The position numbers and the translations under genes were made by a program. 64,000 nucleotides of DNA, taken from UBA12087 sp964370815 (lineage in GTDB: Bacteria > Chloroflexota > Anaerolineae > Anaerolineales > Villigracilaceae). The stretch spans positions 1 through 64,000 of the forward strand of contig CAYJKQ010000006.1 in assembly GCA_964370815.1 (NCBI GenBank). The letters are read 5' to 3'. Shown here in pieces: positions 43,980 through 52,963 of the stretch (position 1 is its first letter; each line of letters starts with the position of its first letter). The notes beneath the pieces were generated by a model, which was not told the origin of the DNA, did not search any database, and saw only the letters and a program-made list of their open reading frames with translations.

Positions 43980-44282
43980 ATGCCCAATTATATTTACTTG
44001 ATCCATCCATTGCGTGAAGAATTCTTTCAGTTTCCGACAGACGAAGAAAATACAGTCATGGAAGAACACTACCAATACTTAAAATCCAGCCTTCAAACCG
44101 GTCAGGTCTTATTGGCAGGTCCTTGCCTGGATGAAACTTTTGGACTGGTTGTATTTCAAGCCGAGGATGAATCCTCGGCAAATGCCTTTATGATGAACGA
44201 TCCTTCCATCCAAAAAAATATCATGATGGCAGAGCTGCACCCGTTCAGGATCTCCCTTTGCAGAGATAACCTCACCCGCTAA
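43980..44282 (+). CDS. YciI-like (DGPF domain) small protein
   Basis: 100 residues, starting 2 nt after the metallophosphoesterase stop, so coupled. The ferredoxin-like alpha+beta fold of YciI is suggested by 'IYLIHPLREEFFQFPTDEEN', 'HYQYLKSSLQTGQVLLAGPC', 'FGLVVFQAEDESSANAFMMNDP' and 'MMAELHPFRISL'. The usual His-Asp pair is only partly present. Role unknown. Confidence 0.75.
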   Translation: MPNYIYLIHPLREEFFQFPTDEENTVMEEHYQYLKSSLQTGQVLLAGPCLDETFGLVVFQAEDESSANAFMMNDPSIQKNIMMAELHPFRISLCRDNLTR

Positions 44283-44346
44283 GATCCAGCCTGCGCACAA
44301 CATGCCATAGCCCATATGACATGGGATTGTTGCCCAACTAGTGTGA

Positions 44347-44690
44347 CATGAAGTTGTGGGGTTCCAACATTCCCTGAGAGCTTATCTCCCGGCTTTCAAA
44401 CGCGCCTACGATCATTTTCTCCATACCCATCCTGCACAAGCCCGCCTGGACGGTCGCATTGACCCGAAACTTAAGCTCAAAGGAATTCATCTGATCTAAA
44501 AAACCATCTGGATCGAACCTGAAAGATGACCCGAGTAGAGATGGTCAGCTTCGTGGTTACTGGCTCGAGTGATCTTAATATTAAGAACCAGACTACCGAT
44601 CTCTCGATTTAAAGTTCTGACCCGGTCGAATTCCGTGAGCAGTCTCTTGCAATCATATAAATCCAGAATTGCTCGCATAAAAGTTCACCA
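44347..44690. pseudogene. decayed coding fragments in a 550-nt gap
   Basis: Plus strand 44347-44499 encodes an open stretch ending 'RAYLPAFKRAYDHFLHTHPA...LKLKGIHLI' with no start codon and a stop at 44497. Minus strand 44496-44678 reads 'MRAILDLYDCKRLLTEFDRV..' for 60 residues. Both have coding-like composition but no ribosome site and no family I can name. They may be remnants of a mobile element. The rest of 44283-44832 is AT-rich with nothing recognised. Confidence 0.3.
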
Positions 44691-44832
44691 TAATATATGT
44701 ATACAAGGTAAAATAAATTCAGGGTTTTTTTCCTCAAAGATATATAATAATGAGCAATAAATTATTCATATATTCCTTTTGGAATTCTTAAATGGTTATA
44801 ACAAAAAGGTTCGTAACTCACTGGAGGTTGAC

Positions 44833-47178
44833 ATGAAGAAAACTTGCATTATTTCTTTATTACTGGCATTAAATTTAATTCTTGCTGCTTGTGGGATTTC
44901 ACCGGGCACTCCCACAGCTACCAATGCTATGGTAACTGACATTCCACAGCCGACTGCGCCACCTGAACCCGTCCTTGATCTACCTGCTATAGATGGCGAA
45001 ATAGTTTATGGATCATTCGATGGGGATAATTCCAAGGTGATGGTCATGAATGCCGATGGGTCCAACCAGACCGATCTTACCTCCGGTTTTGGTGAATTCA
45101 GTTATCCAGCCTGGTCGCCCGATGGAAAACGTCTTTCCATGCGCATCAATGATATCGGTGGGATCGCAATCATGGACCTGCAAGCCTCTGGCAATGTTCT
45201 AAGCGGGATACAACCCACTACCATTTTCAGTGAATTCAGTGATGCGCCGGACTGGTCCCCGGATGGGAACCAGTTGGTATTCATGGCATCCGGATCTACA
45301 GGTTGGGATCTCAATCTCTACACAGTGGACTCTTCCAATGTAAGCCAGATACCCTCTATCTCTCCCTGGTTTAGAGATCCCAAATGGTCACCTGATGGGC
45401 AAAAGATCCTGTTTGGCGCGGATGTGGATAATAACGGTAATTCGGATATTTATCTCGTAAACCTGGATGGGAGCGGGTTAACCCGGTTAACTTCCAATGA
45501 TTATTACGAAGGCAGCCCAAATTGGTCTCCAGATGGTCAAAGGATCGTCTTTTCTGCAAATGCCAATGAGAACCAGGACTTGTTCATTATGAACCTGGAT
45601 GGAACCGGTTTGATGCAATTGACCAGTGATCCAGCTGATGAGTTTGACGCTGCCTGGTCACCGGATGGCACACGAATTGCCTTTGTTTCAACCAGAAATG
45701 ATACCAACTTTGGCAATAATTATGAGATCTATGTCATCAACAGCGATGGCAGCGCAGAAATGCGTCTTACCAACAACCAGTCCAATGACCGCTTTCCAGA
45801 TTGGAGACCTTTCTCAACAGCCATGGGGCAAACGACCTGTCAGTCACAGGCGTCTTCTGCGCTGGATGTTACCATCCAGCCCGGAACTCGTTTCACCTCA
45901 CCCACCAGTTTCACAAAGGTCTGGCGCCTGGAAAACACAGGCGAATGCACCTTTACTCCGAACGCCTTCCGGTTGCGGTTTGTAGGCGGAGATCTTTTGG
46001 CAGCACCCGTCTCCGTACACATGCCAGGAGCCATCCAGCCCGGATCCAGTGTGGATATTTCAGTCCAATTCACTTCCCCGCCCGCAGCGGGAATTTATAA
46101 CAGCAACTGGCAGCTCTTGGATGCATCCGGAATTCCTGTTCCGGATTCCAACGGTATTCCATTAACTCTTTCCGTCAAAATTGAAGTCCTGGCTGGAGAG
46201 GTCAATATGCTTCCGGCACCACTCTTCTTCTTGCGAGGCGAGGAAAACGCTCAACAGATCTGGCGCTTGGATGCAGATGGATACACCCTCACACAACTCA
46301 CCCAAGAATCTGCTGGAGTCTCCAACTTTGAGATCAACGCGGTCGACAACCGACTTGCTTATATCAGCAACTATCAAGTGGTTCTGCTTGACCCAGTCAA
46401 TGCAAACCGCAAGGTATTGGTAACTGGAGACGAAAACAATAACCCATCCCATCCTGTATTTTCCGATGATGGAGCCTTCCTGGCTTATGGTCTAGGAGGC
46501 ATTCGGGTTTACAATCTCATTAATGGGGAGGACAGGCTGGTACTTGCCAACAATGACATCCAGAATCCTACCGACCGTCGTATTTATTCTCCAAGAGCCT
46601 GGTCCCCGGATGGGACGAAATTAGCCGTAACAATTGGCTTTTGGGAATGGATGGGTGATGGAATTATTTCAATTTCCGACGGCAGCCTGCTTTCTGAGTT
46701 TGAGTATTCAGATTCAAGCGCCTGGAGTATTGACAGCCAGACATATTTCACCGCCAATGCCACCGAACCTGGCATGATGTCATCTACTCCCGGTTTATTC
46801 AGCATTTCTTCCAACCCCAATGCCAGCCAGCAAACACTGATCGCGGACTCATTTGTGTGGTGGCCACAACAGGCAACAGACGGGCGACTACTCTTCTTCC
46901 AGGGTACGCCGGATCTGACCAACTTCAACCAATTTAATATCTCTTTAATGGAGCCGGCAAGCGAAGCAGCAGGTCTATGGCAGGTTCTTCGCAACAATAT
47001 TCTCCACCTGCCCGCCGGTGGATTTCTGGAAGCTGACTGGTCACCGGACGTCAATTTCCTGGTAGCCCGATTGTTCCACCTGCCCAGCAAAACCAGCGAA
47101 GTGATAATGCTTGGCTTGAATGAAACTCCCGATCTCTTCCTGATGCAGGATGGAACCAACCTACGCTTTGGCAGATAA
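44833..47178 (+). CDS. large lipoprotein: WD40-like/TolB propellers flanking an NBR1-type Ig domain
   Basis: 781 residues from the ATG at 44833 (GGAGG 7 nt upstream). Lipobox 'LNLILAACG' (Cys about 20). Residues ~60-330 carry six PD40/TolB blades ('PAWSPDGKRLSMRI', 'PDWSPDGNQLVFMA', 'PKWSPDGQKILFGA', 'PNWSPDGQRIVFSA', 'AAWSPDGTRIAFVS'). Residues ~340-455 match the NBR1 Ig-like pattern ('IQPGTRFTSPTSFTKVWRLE', 'GECTFTPNAFRLRFVGGD'). A second, more divergent propeller fills ~460-780. Predicted to be a cell-surface binding protein; its ligand is unknown. Confidence 0.85.
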   Translation: MKKTCIISLLLALNLILAACGISPGTPTATNAMVTDIPQPTAPPEPVLDLPAIDGEIVYGSFDGDNSKVMVMNADGSNQTDLTSGFGEFSYPAWSPDGKRLSMRINDIGGIAIMDLQASGNVLSGIQPTTIFSEFSDAPDWSPDGNQLVFMASGSTGWDLNLYTVDSSNVSQIPSISPWFRDPKWSPDGQKILFGADVDNNGNSDIYLVNLDGSGLTRLTSNDYYEGSPNWSPDGQRIVFSANANENQDLFIMNLDGTGLMQLTSDPADEFDAAWSPDGTRIAFVSTRNDTNFGNNYEIYVINSDGSAEMRLTNNQSNDRFPDWRPFSTAMGQTTCQSQASSALDVTIQPGTRFTSPTSFTKVWRLENTGECTFTPNAFRLRFVGGDLLAAPVSVHMPGAIQPGSSVDISVQFTSPPAAGIYNSNWQLLDASGIPVPDSNGIPLTLSVKIEVLAGEVNMLPAPLFFLRGEENAQQIWRLDADGYTLTQLTQESAGVSNFEINAVDNRLAYISNYQVVLLDPVNANRKVLVTGDENNNPSHPVFSDDGAFLAYGLGGIRVYNLINGEDRLVLANNDIQNPTDRRIYSPRAWSPDGTKLAVTIGFWEWMGDGIISISDGSLLSEFEYSDSSAWSIDSQTYFTANATEPGMMSSTPGLFSISSNPNASQQTLIADSFVWWPQQATDGRLLFFQGTPDLTNFNQFNISLMEPASEAAGLWQVLRNNILHLPAGGFLEADWSPDVNFLVARLFHLPSKTSEVIMLGLNETPDLFLMQDGTNLRFGR

Positions 47179-47329
47179 TGCCAGGATCCAACCTTTAAAT
47201 TTTTCTTTAAGTTTTTCATATCTGCAGATCGTGCAATCAACCGGTATTCTATTCGATTGACAACCTGAATTAACCATTTGGGTCTAAAATTTATAGAGGT
47301 GAATGAGAAAACATACGAGAGGAGAAAAC

Positions 47330-48307
47330 ATGCAAATCTTGGAATCGGGTATCGGTGAACTGATCCAGCCCTTTGATATGGATGAGTTCAGGGAGTGGAA
47401 CCGCACTCAGAAAAGCCGCAAGCTGGTTGACAAACGCATGAGCGAACAGGAAGCCGTCAGCAAGTTTGTGTATGATGGTTGTTATATTGGAACAGAATTA
47501 TATGGGACTGTGCGCGCTCCCATGAGCCTGGCTCGCGAAGTCATCCGTCAGAACAAAAAGGACCTGCGTGTTTGCGGTCAGGGTGTGCTTGAACTGGACC
47601 TCTGGTTGGCAGCCGGTCTCATTAAGAAACTGGATATCACCTATATCGGCCTGGAGGTCTATGGCATCCCACCCAGCCTGAGGCGGGCAGTTGAATCCGG
47701 AAAGGTTGAGACCTGCGTGGAATGGTCCAATGCTTCCATCACCTGGCGCATGAAAGCTGCCGCGATGGGTGTGCCTTTCCTGCCAGCCCGCTCAATGCTG
47801 GGCACAGATATGCTCAAGTATAGTGCTGCCAAAGTGGTTGAAGATCCTTTCACTGGCATCAAGGTAGCCTTGCTGCCTGCCCTCATCCTGGACGTGGCTA
47901 TCATTCATGTCCAGCGTGCCGATATGTACGGAAACTGCCAGATCGAGGGTATCACTGGATTTGCCCTCGAAATGTCCCGTGCCTGCAAACGTCTCATCAT
48001 CAGCGCCGAAAAGATCGTGCCCACCGAAGAGATTCGTAAATATCCTGACCGCACAGTCATCCCTTATTTCCTGGTGGACGCCGTGGTGCATGCCCCCTTC
48101 GGCTCCTTCCCGGGCGAGATGGCTTATATGTATGGGCGCGATGAAGCCGGGATCAAGGAATGGGTTGACATGAGCGCCACAGCTGAAGGTGCCAAAGAAT
48201 ACCTGGATAAATATGTCCATAACCTCAAGGACCATGCCGCTTACCTCGACATGATAGGAACAGAACGCCTGGAACTATCCGTTGAAAACCGTGAGAGGAG
48301 GGAATAA
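47330..48307 (+). CDS. CoA-transferase family I, subunit A (glutaconate CoA-transferase-like)
   Basis: 325 residues from the ATG at 47330 with GAGGAG 6 nt upstream. 'MSEQEAVSKFVYDGCYIGTE' corresponds to the CoA-binding start of GctA-like subunits, with 'IGLEVYGIPPSLRRAVESGK', 'FLPARSMLGTDMLKYSAAK', 'VAIIHVQRADMYGNCQIEGI' and 'FLVDAVVHAPFGSFPGEMAY'. It pairs with the next gene (1-nt overlap) to move CoA between carboxylic acids. Substrate not readable. Confidence 0.88.
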   Translation: MQILESGIGELIQPFDMDEFREWNRTQKSRKLVDKRMSEQEAVSKFVYDGCYIGTELYGTVRAPMSLAREVIRQNKKDLRVCGQGVLELDLWLAAGLIKKLDITYIGLEVYGIPPSLRRAVESGKVETCVEWSNASITWRMKAAAMGVPFLPARSMLGTDMLKYSAAKVVEDPFTGIKVALLPALILDVAIIHVQRADMYGNCQIEGITGFALEMSRACKRLIISAEKIVPTEEIRKYPDRTVIPYFLVDAVVHAPFGSFPGEMAYMYGRDEAGIKEWVDMSATAEGAKEYLDKYVHNLKDHAAYLDMIGTERLELSVENRERRE

Positions 48308-49074
48308 TGAACGCAACAAGCTATACAAAAACCGAATTGATGATCTGTGTGGCAGCCCGCTTATTTGAAGATGGCACCACTTGTTTCATCGGTACAGGCA
48401 TCCCCATGCTGGCTGCCATGTTGGCGGTCAAGACCACCGCTCCCAATCTGGTGCCAGTTTTTGAGTTCGGTGGCACGGGAGCTATTTTGGAAGAACTACC
48501 ACGTGCTGTCGGTGAAGCCCGTACCTTCCATAAGGGTATCTCGGCTGCGGGTATATGCGACACCATGGAAACCGCTCAACGAGGTTTCATAGATTATGGC
48601 TTCCTGGGTGGCGCCCAGATCGATCCTTATGGCAACCTCAACAGCGTGACCATAGGCGACCATGATCACCCCAAAGTGCGTCTGCCCGGCAGCGGTGGTG
48701 GAAACGATGTCGGCAGCTTTTGCTGGAAGACGATCGCCATCATGCAGCACGATGCCCGCCGCTTCATCGAGAAAGTGGATTTCCTGACCACACCCGGATT
48801 CCTATCCGGCCCAGGAACGCGGGAAGCTGCAGGTTTACCTCCCAACACCGGTCCTGCATTTGTGGTTTCCACAATGGCCCTCATGGATTTCGACCCAGAT
48901 TCCTGCCGAATGCGACTTAAAGCCCTCTACCCCGATGTGACCAAGGAAGATGTCGTCACCAACACCAATTTCGAGCTGGTCATACCTGCCAGCTTGGATG
49001 CCATCGAGGCTCCCAGTGCTGAAGAGCTGCGCCTTCTGCGCGAGGAGATCGATCCGCTTAAATTTTATATTTAA
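48307..49074 (+). CDS. CoA-transferase family I, subunit B (glutaconate CoA-transferase-like)
   Basis: 255 residues, start overlaps the subunit A stop (TAATG). 'FIGTGIPMLAAMLAVKTTAPN' and the catalytic-glutamate region 'VPVFEFGGTGA' (the Glu that carries the acyl-glutamyl-CoA intermediate in this family), 'RGFIDYGFLGGAQIDPYGNL' and 'RLPGSGGGNDVGSF'. The two-gene operon ends in a hairpin at 49149. Together with the thiolase it suggests acyl-CoA activation during fermentation. Confidence 0.88.
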   Translation: MNATSYTKTELMICVAARLFEDGTTCFIGTGIPMLAAMLAVKTTAPNLVPVFEFGGTGAILEELPRAVGEARTFHKGISAAGICDTMETAQRGFIDYGFLGGAQIDPYGNLNSVTIGDHDHPKVRLPGSGGGNDVGSFCWKTIAIMQHDARRFIEKVDFLTTPGFLSGPGTREAAGLPPNTGPAFVVSTMALMDFDPDSCRMRLKALYPDVTKEDVVTNTNFELVIPASLDAIEAPSAEELRLLREEIDPLKFYI

Positions 49075-49148
49075 CCCCTTAACCTTTTTTAATAGGCTTA
49101 TTTGTCATACCGATCTTGATCATTAGTGCACTTACACTCAAGTTGATG

Positions 49149-49174
49149 TGCGGGTGCGAAAATTGGCACCCGCA
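49149..49174 (+). terminator. probable terminator of the CoA-transferase operon
   Basis: Perfect 9-bp GC-rich stem TGCGGGTGC (49149-49157) / GCACCCGCA (49166-49174), 8-nt loop, tail TAGTCTATTCTT with a weak T-run. In 49175-49449 nothing else is recognisable; TATAAT at 49450-49455 is a likely -10 for the small ORF downstream. Confidence 0.6.
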
Positions 49175-49492
49175 TAGTCTATTCTTCAGGAAGGTGACAG
49201 CCTTATTTTGGGAACAGATCCCAACGCCAAGCCTGGATACCCGTCGTTGCAGCCGCATGCCTAAATGAGAAAATTCCATATGAAATTGAGCGCCTCTTGA
49301 AAATCGTCTGTCGGGGGTTAAATTAAATATTTTTGTAAAGCAATCCAACCTTTTTACATCCAATAACAGGTGCAATAATTATTTTGTAAATTACCCACTT
49401 CTTTAAGGGCGTTAATACCTCCATACACCAAAATCTTGTGCTTCCATTGTATAATTATGGCATGTTTCCTCTTTGAAAAGGAAAAATATTTA

Positions 49493-49693
49493 ATGGAAAG
49501 AATAATGGCAGCAGAGGTCGAATCCATCTCCCTGAAAATAGTTTACTCAATTATGGAGAAATACCATTTCACGAATGCAACCACTGAAAATGTCTATGAT
49601 TGTCAACGCCAGGCGCTCGAATATAATCCTAGTCTCATCCAGTTCCAGTATGTAATGATGCCGGAACTGGATGGCGATGGGACATTGATATGA
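49493..49693 (+). CDS. small protein upstream of coaBC, possibly frameshifted
   Basis: 66 residues from ATG 49493; a second in-frame ATG at 49505 has GGAAAG 6 nt upstream and may be the true start. The sequence ('LKIVYSIMEKYHFTNATTEN', 'QRQALEYNPSLIQFQYVMMP') is mixed helix/strand and ends 'ELDGDGTLI'. No family recognised. Directly after its TGA, a different frame stays open for 31 codons ('YDLKPKKPAQIDYPRSKTVL') and runs into coaBC. Confidence 0.5.
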   Translation: MERIMAAEVESISLKIVYSIMEKYHFTNATTENVYDCQRQALEYNPSLIQFQYVMMPELDGDGTLI

Positions 49694-49781
49694 CCTTAAG
49701 CCCAAAAAACCAGCGCAAATCGACTATCCAAGATCCAAAACCGTCCTGGTCAAGGATTTGCTAGCGAAAGCGACCAACAAA

Positions 49782-51002
49782 ATGATCACTCTCTTTAAAG
49801 ATAAACACATACTTTTAGGTGTCAGCGGCTCCATTGCCGCCTATAAAGCTGCCGACCTGGCTTCCAAATTAACGCAAGCGGGGGCACTGGTGGACGTTAT
49901 CCTGACACTCGGGGCTGAGAAGTTCGTGACAGCACTCACTTTTCAATCCGTCACCGGAAGGAAAGCCTACACCGAAGCTGATCTCTGGGGTGGTCAGGCT
50001 CATATCCTACATGTCGGTCTGGGACATACTTCCGACCTTTTTGTGGTAGCCCCCTGCACCGCCAACACACTGGCAAAAATGGCACATGGTCTGGCGGATA
50101 ATCTTCTGACAATCACAGCCCTGGCAGCCAACTGCCCAATTCTGATCGCCCCGGCTATGGATGTGGGCATGTATTCCCATCCTGCCACCCAAGAAAATAT
50201 CCACATTCTTTCATCCCGTAACGTTTTATTCGCCGGACCGGATGAGGGTCGCATGGCGTCCGGGCTTTCCGGGAAAGGTCGCATGCTCGAACCCGCCGAT
50301 CTTTTCGGTCACATCCGTCTGATCCTCGGTAAGTCCGGCTGCCTGGCAGGCAAGCGTATCACTATTACCGCTGGAGGCACGCAGGAATCCATTGATCCGG
50401 TACGATACATCAGCAATCGTTCATCCGGCAAGCAGGGTTATGCCCTCGCCCAGGCTGCATTGGATGCCGGGGCGCAGGTCACTTTGATCTCAACCCCCAT
50501 CGGGCTGGTGCCTCCCATTGGAGCTGACTTAATCCCGGTTAATACTGCCAAAGAGATGCTGGAAGCCGTCTTGTCTGCTTCGCAGAACTGCCATGCCCTT
50601 CTCATGGCAGCTGCCGTGGCTGATTTTCGTCCCCGGCAGGCATCACCTCAAAAATTAAAAAAACGGGATGGGATTCCATTACTCGAACTGGAAGCTACAC
50701 AAGATATTTTGGGAGTCATCAGCGCACCCGATTCCAAACATACCAAGCCAAAACTGATCATAGGTTTCGCTGCCGAAAGTCGGGAACTCTTGAAGAACGC
50801 TGCTGAAAAATTAAGAACAAAGAATTTGGATCTGCTAGCAGCCAACGACATCTCTGCATCTGATGCCGGATTCGGGGTGGACACCAACCGGGTTACCCTG
50901 CTGCACAAGGATGGAAGCTCTGAAGTTTTGCCACTCCTGAGCAAAGTTGAAGTATCCGAGATCATTATCGATCGTATTGCAAAAATGCTGGAGAACAATT
51001 GA
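49782..51002 (+). CDS. coaBC: bifunctional phosphopantothenoylcysteine decarboxylase/synthetase
   Basis: 406 residues from ATG 49782; weak ribosome site. CoaC (1-180): 'ILLGVSGSIAAYKAADLASK' (FMN), the catalytic His in 'QAHILHVGLGHTSDL', and 'PAMDVGMYSHPATQENI', where Asp replaces the Asn of the usual PAMN motif. CoaB (~185-405): 'ITAGGTQESIDPVRYISNRS', 'AQAALDAGAQVTLIS', 'AAAVADFRP' and 'QKLKKRDG' (CTP-binding Lys), 'IGFAAES'. It converts phosphopantothenate and Cys to phosphopantetheine in CoA synthesis. Its stop overlaps the next start. Confidence 0.92.
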   Translation: MITLFKDKHILLGVSGSIAAYKAADLASKLTQAGALVDVILTLGAEKFVTALTFQSVTGRKAYTEADLWGGQAHILHVGLGHTSDLFVVAPCTANTLAKMAHGLADNLLTITALAANCPILIAPAMDVGMYSHPATQENIHILSSRNVLFAGPDEGRMASGLSGKGRMLEPADLFGHIRLILGKSGCLAGKRITITAGGTQESIDPVRYISNRSSGKQGYALAQAALDAGAQVTLISTPIGLVPPIGADLIPVNTAKEMLEAVLSASQNCHALLMAAAVADFRPRQASPQKLKKRDGIPLLELEATQDILGVISAPDSKHTKPKLIIGFAAESRELLKNAAEKLRTKNLDLLAANDISASDAGFGVDTNRVTLLHKDGSSEVLPLLSKVEVSEIIIDRIAKMLENN

Positions 51003-51733
51003 CAAGAGTATTGGTGATCTCTGATATTCACGCCAACTTAACTGCCCTTGAAACCGTTCTGGCAGATGCCGGCGTTGTAGATGAAACCTGGTGTTTGGGT
51101 GATGTTGTTGGCTATGGTCCCAATCCCAATGAATGCATTGCAATTATTCGCGAATTGCCCAATCTCACTTGCCTGATGGGTAATCATGATCAAGCTGCCA
51201 TCGGTGCGATAGGTTCGGAACCCTTTAATGGTGATGCCCGCAGATCACTTCGCTGGCAGAAAGAAACGCTCACAAAAGAAAGTAAATTGTTTTTGCAGGA
51301 ACTCCCTTTAGAATTACAGGTACACGGTCAGGTATCCCTGGTACATGGCAGCCCACGAGATCCAACCTGGGAATATGTCCTGAGTCCACTGGTCGCCTTA
51401 CAAAACCTGTCTCATTTCCAAACACCCTGGTGCATTGTTGGACATTCACATTTCCAGGCGATTTTTCAATATCATCCCAGCCACGAAGAAGTTTGCATTG
51501 AAGTTCCCAAGGCTGGAGAGGTTTATCCGTTGAAAGATCGCTCTATTCTGAACCCGGGATCAGTCGGGCAGCCACGTGATCATGACATCCGGGCAGCCTA
51601 TGCCTTTTATGATCCCGAAGCGAACACCTGGCAGCCAATGCGCATCAGCTACAATTTCAAGGAAGTGCAGGATCGCATTCTCAAAGCCGGTTTGCCACCA
51701 CGCCACGCCGAACGACTGGGTGGTGGTTGGTAG
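50999..51733 (+). CDS. YfcE/MJ0936-type metallophosphoesterase
   Basis: 244 residues from TTG 50999, overlapping the coaBC stop by 4 nt. Motifs: 'VISDIHANLTALETVL', 'WCLGDVVGYGPNPNECI', 'CLMGNHDQAA', 'VSLVHGSPRD' and 'IVGHSHFQA'. The pattern fits the short phosphodiesterase/phosphatase clade (Dx H, GD, GNHD, GH, GHxH). Probably cotranscribed with coaBC; substrate unknown. Confidence 0.88.
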   Translation: MTRVLVISDIHANLTALETVLADAGVVDETWCLGDVVGYGPNPNECIAIIRELPNLTCLMGNHDQAAIGAIGSEPFNGDARRSLRWQKETLTKESKLFLQELPLELQVHGQVSLVHGSPRDPTWEYVLSPLVALQNLSHFQTPWCIVGHSHFQAIFQYHPSHEEVCIEVPKAGEVYPLKDRSILNPGSVGQPRDHDIRAAYAFYDPEANTWQPMRISYNFKEVQDRILKAGLPPRHAERLGGGW

Positions 51734-51822
51734 AAAAATTAAACAGGATACGGGAACAAATCACGACAACTGGTCGTCATTGTAATTAAGTTTACCCGAT
51801 ATCTCTCCAAGGAGGAGACCAA

Positions 51823-52761
51823 ATGAAAAAACGTATCTTATTTATTCTTATGATTGCTGCCCTGACATTATCTGCCTGTGCAACCAGGGCATCTTCACCT
51901 GACGAGTACAATTCCTACGGTGATGGTCCCATCTCGGGAGGGGTTGTTGAGGCACCATTGCCTGCCATGGAAGCCCTGGCTCCAGAAGATATGGCGGGAA
52001 ATACCGGCAAGTCAGAATTCAGCAACACCCAGCTCCAGGATCGCCTGGTCATTCAAAACGCTGACCTTACAATCGTTGTGGCAGATCCGCAGATCAAAAT
52101 GACAGCCATCAGCGCCATGGCAAAAGAATTGGGCGGTTTTGTGGTATCGTCCAATATCTATCAAAGCTATCTCTCAAATGGTGAACCCGTACCCGAAGGC
52201 AGTATCACAATCCGCATCCCGGCAGAGAAATTGGACAGCGCTTTGAATCAGATCAAAGCCGATACAGTTGAAGTGCGCAATGAAAACCGCAGCGGACAGG
52301 ATGTCACCCAGGATTACATCGACCTGAACTCCCAACTGCATTCCATGGAAGCAGCCGTCGCTCAACTGAACAAGATCATGCAAAATGCAGAAAAGACCGA
52401 GGATGTTCTCAACGTCTTCTCACAACTCCAATCCTACAATCAGCAGATCGAAGTCATCAAAGGTCAGATCCAATATTACGAACAGGCTTCCGCCCTCTCC
52501 GCTGTCAGTATCACCCTGATCGCTGAAGAAACAATCCAGCCTATCGAGATCGGTGGCTGGAAACCGCAGGGTGTCGCTCGCGACGCCATCCAGAGCCTGA
52601 TCCGCTTCTGGCAGGGATTCGTAGATTTCATGATCAACTTCTTCCTGTTGGCTCTACCTGTTTTCATCACCATCCTGCTGCCCATTTACCTGCTCTTCCT
52701 GGTCTTGCGAGCCATCATTCGCCGCATTCGCCGCAAGAAGACCCCCCCGGCAGCAAAATAG
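51823..52761 (+). CDS. DUF4349-type lipoprotein with C-terminal transmembrane anchor
   Basis: 312 residues. Signal peptide with lipobox 'ALTLSAC' (Cys about 19). The DUF4349 domain spans ~70-250 ('RLVIQNADLTIVVADPQIKM', 'GGFVVSSNIYQSY', 'ITIRIPAEKLDSALNQI', 'QDVTQDYIDLNSQLHSMEAA'), including a long coiled coil (~165-215). A C-terminal membrane helix (~265-290; 'FMINFFLLALPVFITILLPI') is followed by a basic tail. AAGGAGGAG precedes the ATG. Function unknown; likely surface-exposed. Confidence 0.85.
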   Translation: MKKRILFILMIAALTLSACATRASSPDEYNSYGDGPISGGVVEAPLPAMEALAPEDMAGNTGKSEFSNTQLQDRLVIQNADLTIVVADPQIKMTAISAMAKELGGFVVSSNIYQSYLSNGEPVPEGSITIRIPAEKLDSALNQIKADTVEVRNENRSGQDVTQDYIDLNSQLHSMEAAVAQLNKIMQNAEKTEDVLNVFSQLQSYNQQIEVIKGQIQYYEQASALSAVSITLIAEETIQPIEIGGWKPQGVARDAIQSLIRFWQGFVDFMINFFLLALPVFITILLPIYLLFLVLRAIIRRIRRKKTPPAAK

Positions 52762-52795
52762 GACCATCGTAATAACTCTTTTCCCAACCCAACTC

Positions 52796-52828
52796 TCAGG
52801 GACGGTCCCAGCCGTCCCTGATTTCTTT
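52796..52828 (+). terminator. intrinsic terminator of the DUF4349 gene
   Basis: 10-bp stem TCAGGGACGG (52796-52805) / CCGTCCCTGA (52812-52821), 6-nt loop, then TTTCTTT. Confidence 0.85.
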
Positions 52829-52950
52829 AAAATTGATGAAAGTATGGGCAGAGATGTATGTCTGCCATCATGTGTCCCACATCGGATGAAATTCTGCCAT
52901 TAAAAGTAAATTAGCGCCTGCTCCTGCATACACTCCTTCTCAACACCCTG

Positions 52951-52956
52951 TATAAT
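52951..52956 (+). promoter_or_regulatory. -10 box (TATAAT) 7 nt before the rsmG start
   Basis: TATAAT with 7 nt to the ATG at 52964; no Shine-Dalgarno. Predicted leaderless mRNA. Confidence 0.65.
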
Positions 52957-52963
52957 AAAGCCA

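Noticed and set aside
46584..47240. 218-codon minus-strand open frame
   Set aside because: Antisense to the propeller lipoprotein; no start signal.
49079..49375. 98-codon minus-strand frame after the CoA-transferase operon
   Set aside because: Overlaps the probable terminator, has no ribosome site and no family resemblance.
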